Source of the DNA: Whitmania pigra
Taxonomy: Eukaryota > Annelida > Clitellata > Hirudinida > Haemopidae
Length of the DNA stretch: 64,000 nt
Assembly: GCA_021613335.1 (NCBI GenBank)
Contig: JAJTWR010000368.1
Coordinates: forward strand, 475,026-539,025
Direction: 5' to 3'
Shown here: positions 60,169-64,000 of the stretch, piece after piece
How the letters are laid out: every line of letters begins with the position of its first letter
How positions within the stretch are numbered: the stretch's first letter is position 1
The notes under the pieces: model-generated
The model's database searches: none
The model's input: only the letters and a program-made list of their open reading frames with translations
Told to the model about the DNA's origin: nothing
Translations under genes and position numbers: made by a program

Positions 60169-63087
60169 TCAATGCAGCTGATAGTCACCAGCTGTTTGGT
60201 TGAGTCCCATGCCATCACTGTTTTCTTTTGCACCTTTGACAGAAGGTAGGCAAACACATTCTTGGACATATCTAGCTAAAGTCTGCTTGGTCTGAGCAAG
60301 TTCCATCTGGAGGGAAAATATGGTCGATTGCATTGACTCTATCGTCTCATCTAGTTCTGCCAAGCATTTTTCAGTTTCTAAAAAGAATGTATAAAGAATT
60401 AAATTAAATCACTTCAGAAAAAGTTGAGTGGACCAAACAAATTAACACTGGCAACTGGAACATCTTCAAAGTTAATTATAAATGGGGAAATTAACTGCAT
60501 TACTTTAAAAAGCTAACTAGGTCTTCAAATCAGCTTAAATTGTTATTGTTAATTACCGATAAACCAGATTACATCCGGATCTATGGCTATAGTTCTGCTT
60601 TTAGATGCAGCCGCACTTGCTCCTTAACGTGTCGACTTATGCCAGGCTTTGCATAAAAAACCATTTGTACCACATCAAATTTTCATTCAATAAACTTCAA
60701 GCAATCATGAATGGGATGGCAAGACCCATTTATGGTGGAAGTTCTTCTGACCACATCGCTCCTCTCCTGAGAAAGTTCCTTTGACTAAAAATTTTGGATG
60801 GAATCACTTTCTTAAATCGTGGTCCTAGTATGCGAGGCCGCAACAGGCATCTCTCCTCACTACCTTACTGAACCTTTGACAAGCACATCAACTGCCCCGC
60901 CAGAGGCTTTCCTTCAGTCCTCCGGCAATAGGACTCTTGTTTTTCCTAGGTCCTGGACAATAGTTCCATGTCTAATGACCCAGTACATGGAATTCACTTC
61001 CCACCGAAATCTGCCTTGAACCGATATTAGAACTTTTTAATATTTACTTAAAACTCGCCTGTTCAGACAATCGTGTTAAATTTTTGACTGTTCCTGCCAA
61101 ATTTATCTTTTCTTAACTGTTTTTACAGTGCTCACTCAATAGAACTAGATTGTCAGCTATGTCTATTATAGTGCCTGCAAATCCATAGGGGATAATTTGA
61201 GCACTTAAAAATTGGGAAAAATGGAAATTAAATTAAATAGATCCACGGTCTCCCATTTTAACGCAATGAAATGTTATACAATGATAACTCGACTTTAGTC
61301 ATTACTTAAATTACATTTAATTTATATGCTGCCTTTGTGTATGCTCCAGTCGATGCTTTTGTTTTTGCAATTGTGTTAATGGTCCAACTGGGCCCTTCAA
61401 TTGTGTCTAATAAATAAATAAAAAATAAATAAATATACTCTACCTTCCTCACTCTTCCGCATCTCGCTGATGAGTTTCTTCTGGAGTGCAATGTCTCCTT
61501 CTAATTTGGCAATCTTGCCCGAGCTCACCACCCTTCCGAGGTCTTCGTTCTCTTGCAACAGCATGCTACATTTTGCCATGAGACGTTTACCTGTCAAACT
61601 TCAAAGAAGAATTTAATGATTTCCATTATAAATTAATCAGAATCACAATATTTTAGGCATTGTTGCAGTATCTTGGAAATTTATGTAAAGTTTTTTGGTT
61701 GATGCAGAGAATGAGAATGAATTAAGTTGTGATAGATACATACATCACATTATAATAAGCTATTATGGTATTCAACAGTAGTTATGCAAGTTAATTGTCT
61801 CTTTAATGTTAAAAAGCAACAGCTTTACAAAGTTGTTGATAGCCCAACAAATGATTGATAAGTACTTATGCTTCTTGGATGTAAAGTTTTTACTGTGACA
61901 TTGTCTCAAATGCTAATCTATAATGTATTTAACTTTGTCAAAATAACTTTGAAGTAAATTGATTCAAAAATGTTAGACTTTGGCTCTTTGCATAACAAAT
62001 TATCAAAATTATAAAAGATCTTAAACAATTTAAAGATCTTTCTACATAGATAACGTGCAATTTATAAGGAATGCTCAACTCAACATCAATTATCATTATC
62101 AACTTGTCCTCATATGACCTTAGTTAGTTTTGTTAATTGTTCAATATCAGGGATTTATACTATCAAATTTAACCTGTCAGGTGAGAATTTCCATGCTGCC
62201 AGATCCTTCTGAGCCTGCTCAAGTTTATTCTTGGTAATATTTAATTCCGCCTTCATATGCTGGAATAGGAGATTCACAGAAGAATCAAGCAGTGTCGATT
62301 TAAGTTGAAGACTTGAAGGAGTCTGAGATTTCAATTCTTGCAATTGGCTCTAAGCAAGTATATAGAAAACAAATAAAATCTACAATTTAAAAAGCAGATT
62401 TTATTATAATATCAATATAGATAATCAACAAATAACACAAATCGTTAAAATCAGAACTATTCTACCATTAACTCTTGAACTTCTTGTTCTTTTCCTGCCA
62501 AACGCAACAGAAGAAAATTCTCATTTTTTGAGCTCTCTGAGACCTGATTCCTCAATTTTTCTAGTGATTCATCTGCCAAAATCAAATGAGATTAGTATGT
62601 TATGCAACCAAAACAATTACATGTCTTCAGAAACACATTTAAAGGAATAAAAATGTCAAGAATATCGTTAATAAAACTAAGCTGCAAAAATTGGTGTTTT
62701 TATTGTTGCTCAAGTCAAAGTACTTACTTTCCATTTTGCTCTTCTGAAGCAACTCTTCATATTTTTCTTCTTGAACCTTAAACCTTTAATATGCAAAGGT
62801 AGCCATTCAGTTGCAAACAGCACCTCATAATGATAGTATTCACAATTTAATAAATCTTTGAAAATAATGGTAATTTTAGTCCATATCATAAAAGTAACAT
62901 TTAAATGACATTTAAGTAGCATTATGACAGCCCTTTAGTAATCTGATTTACCTGGATATTAGCTCCTCTCTCGACAGTTCATTTAAGTCCTCAAATAGTT
63001 TAATCTAAAAACATTTAACCATAAATTTATCACCTAAGTGACCAATTATAGAATTCCAACCTTTTTAACTGGAGACTCTTCTGTCAT
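60169..63087 (-). CDS. WTAP: WTAP, m6A methyltransferase complex scaffold
   Basis: Wilms tumour 1-associating protein (fly Fl(2)d), the coiled-coil adaptor holding METTL3/METTL14 in nuclear speckles. Starts MTEESPVKK at 63087. Minus-strand exons are 63087-63061, 63006-62952, 62786-62728, 62573-62467, 62350-62175, 61598-61443 and 60377-60169. Family blocks are ELSREELISR, NFLLLRLAGKEQEVQEL, LKSTLLDSSVNLLFQHMKAE, KLEQAQKDLAAWKFSPD, LTGKRLMAKCSMLLQENEDL, KIAKLEGDIALQKKLISEM and LDETIESMQSTIFSLQMELA. Total is about 262 residues. The long Ser-rich tail of vertebrate WTAP is missing and replaced by about 35 residues ending GDYQLH. The last intron holds a retrotransposon fragment. Confidence 0.94.
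60560..61085 (+). mobile_element. Non-LTR retrotransposon fragment (end of reverse transcriptase ORF)
   Basis: Inside the last WTAP intron, antisense to WTAP. The plus strand codes for a decayed C-terminal tail typical of CR1/L2/jockey-type ORF2: ISPHYLTEPL, then LVFPRSWT, and in another frame NSPVQTIV (compare the usual L.TYLFRQ ending). Stops and frameshifts are present. Subfamily cannot be given. Confidence 0.5.
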
Positions 63088-64000
63088 AATAGTATCTTTC
63101 AAATTGTCTGGACAAATGCTATTAAAACGTTAACCTAACCCCGAGCTTGCTGATTCAATGCTTTGAAAATATTTACAAAGTGAAAAAGACCACGAATCAG
63201 AAAATTTACTTTAACGTCAAATTTTGGATATAATAAAATTATAAAATTCGTGTAAGTACTTTTCTCATCCGATGCACGACTCGTAACCGTAATTTGTAAA
63301 TTTGTAAACAACGACAAGGGACCAAAACAGCCAAGCCAGAAATTCAAAAAACCATTTTGCTAAAATAGCTAAAACATTTAATTTATATTTTTATCTAGTT
63401 TTTATTAAAACTAGTAAAAAATGCGTTTTTTTAGCAAGCATTTACAGCTAGCAGCTCAAAAAATTCAAGCCGCCCAAATAGTAGACGAATGAATATTAAT
63501 AAGATATAATTAAAATTACTTTGTAAATTGCTAAAATTACAAAAGTGTTACTTTATACATTTTGTTATTAGAAATAATTGGTTTACTAATAAAATTAAAC
63601 AATTTTTTATCAAAATTAACTAAAGCAAAGGTCACTTTAACCAAATTTATATTTTATGAAGTTAAAACGATATGTGACCTACTTTTGGAAATTATCTGTC
63701 CAATCACAGCGCCTAAATTAGCTAATACATGAATATTAATCAGCCCGGCGTCGTTCTAGACACGGGCTTCTAAATATGCTGACGGTTTTTGTGGAGAATG
63801 GGGGAGTTGTTTGCAGCAGTAAATTGTCTCATCAATTATTCATGGGATGATTATCCAGGTCAAAAGGCGTGGTCTCGTGATCTCGTCTTGACATAAGTAA
63901 AGAATTTAAGCTTGCCTTGAAGATCGCATAAGATCGAAGCGCTAGCAAAAACTTAAATCCAGTCTTTTTCATTTGGATCATTTTCTCACAAATTGAAGAA
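63088..64000. other. WTAP upstream region, no gene recognised
   Basis: AT-rich, with no ORF carrying a family signature. The minus-strand ORF at 63135-63347 lacks any match I know. The stretch from about 63690 (cagcccggcgtcgttctaga) is GC-richer and could be the promoter of a gene beyond the window edge. WTAP's own promoter should be just above 63087. Confidence 0.4.

Overview
The window is nuclear DNA of a multicellular animal. Every gene is split by short GT-AG introns (about 80 to 800 bp) in AT-rich sequence. The gene set is metazoan: a discoidin-domain receptor tyrosine kinase, flotillin-1, a COP9 signalosome subunit, a mitoribosomal protein, a tetrahydrobiopterin enzyme and an axonemal outer-arm dynein. 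Gene density and intron size suggest a compact invertebrate genome, perhaps a non-bilaterian such as a sponge, but I cannot name the species or phylum from this sequence. The standard genetic code fits all exons.

Layout: (1) about 160-4628, + strand, 3' part of a DDR-type receptor tyrosine kinase whose 5' exons lie outside the window. (2) 4960-8528, - strand, FLOT1. (3) 9368-11014, - strand, COPS8. (4) 11277-12493, a decayed hAT transposon with zf-MYM-type transposase remnants. (5) 12878-15373, + strand, MRPL45. (6) 15664-15843, an unrecognised 59-codon ORF. (7) 16056-18511, + strand, BUD23 rRNA methyltransferase. (8) 18959-24013, + strand, a diverged AMPK gamma subunit with four CBS repeats. 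(9) 24473-24907, - strand, intronless PTS. (10) 25436-59976, + strand, one 34.5-kb axonemal dynein heavy chain gene of the DNAH5/DNAH8 type, apparently complete from tail to C-terminus. (11) 60169-63087, - strand, WTAP, the m6A-writer scaffold. The last 0.9 kb has no recognisable gene.

The genes are unrelated housekeeping, signalling and ciliary genes, and I see no operon or pathway cluster. Three gene pairs converge (DDR/FLOT1, AMPK gamma/PTS, dynein/WTAP). In the last two, candidate poly(A) signals for opposite strands lie within 5-40 bp of each other. PTS and dynein are divergent and share a 528-bp intergenic region.

The introns carry most of the unusual structure. There is a dispersed tRNA-derived SINE family with an (ATT)n tail; one copy is split by a hAT-like MITE with an 8-bp target duplication. 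There is also a 359-bp mariner-like MITE with 13-bp perfect terminal inverted repeats, three perfect tandem duplications (114, 69 and 130 bp), and an intronic minisatellite that reads open as DEFVEF repeats. At protein level, the DDR kinase has DFC in place of DFG, and the AMPK gamma first CBS repeat has His where the nucleotide-contacting Arg normally sits. WTAP has a decoy splice acceptor that would cause an immediate stop. I did not find a new multi-gene system; the window is mostly conventional genes with interesting transposon archaeology and a few residue-level surprises.
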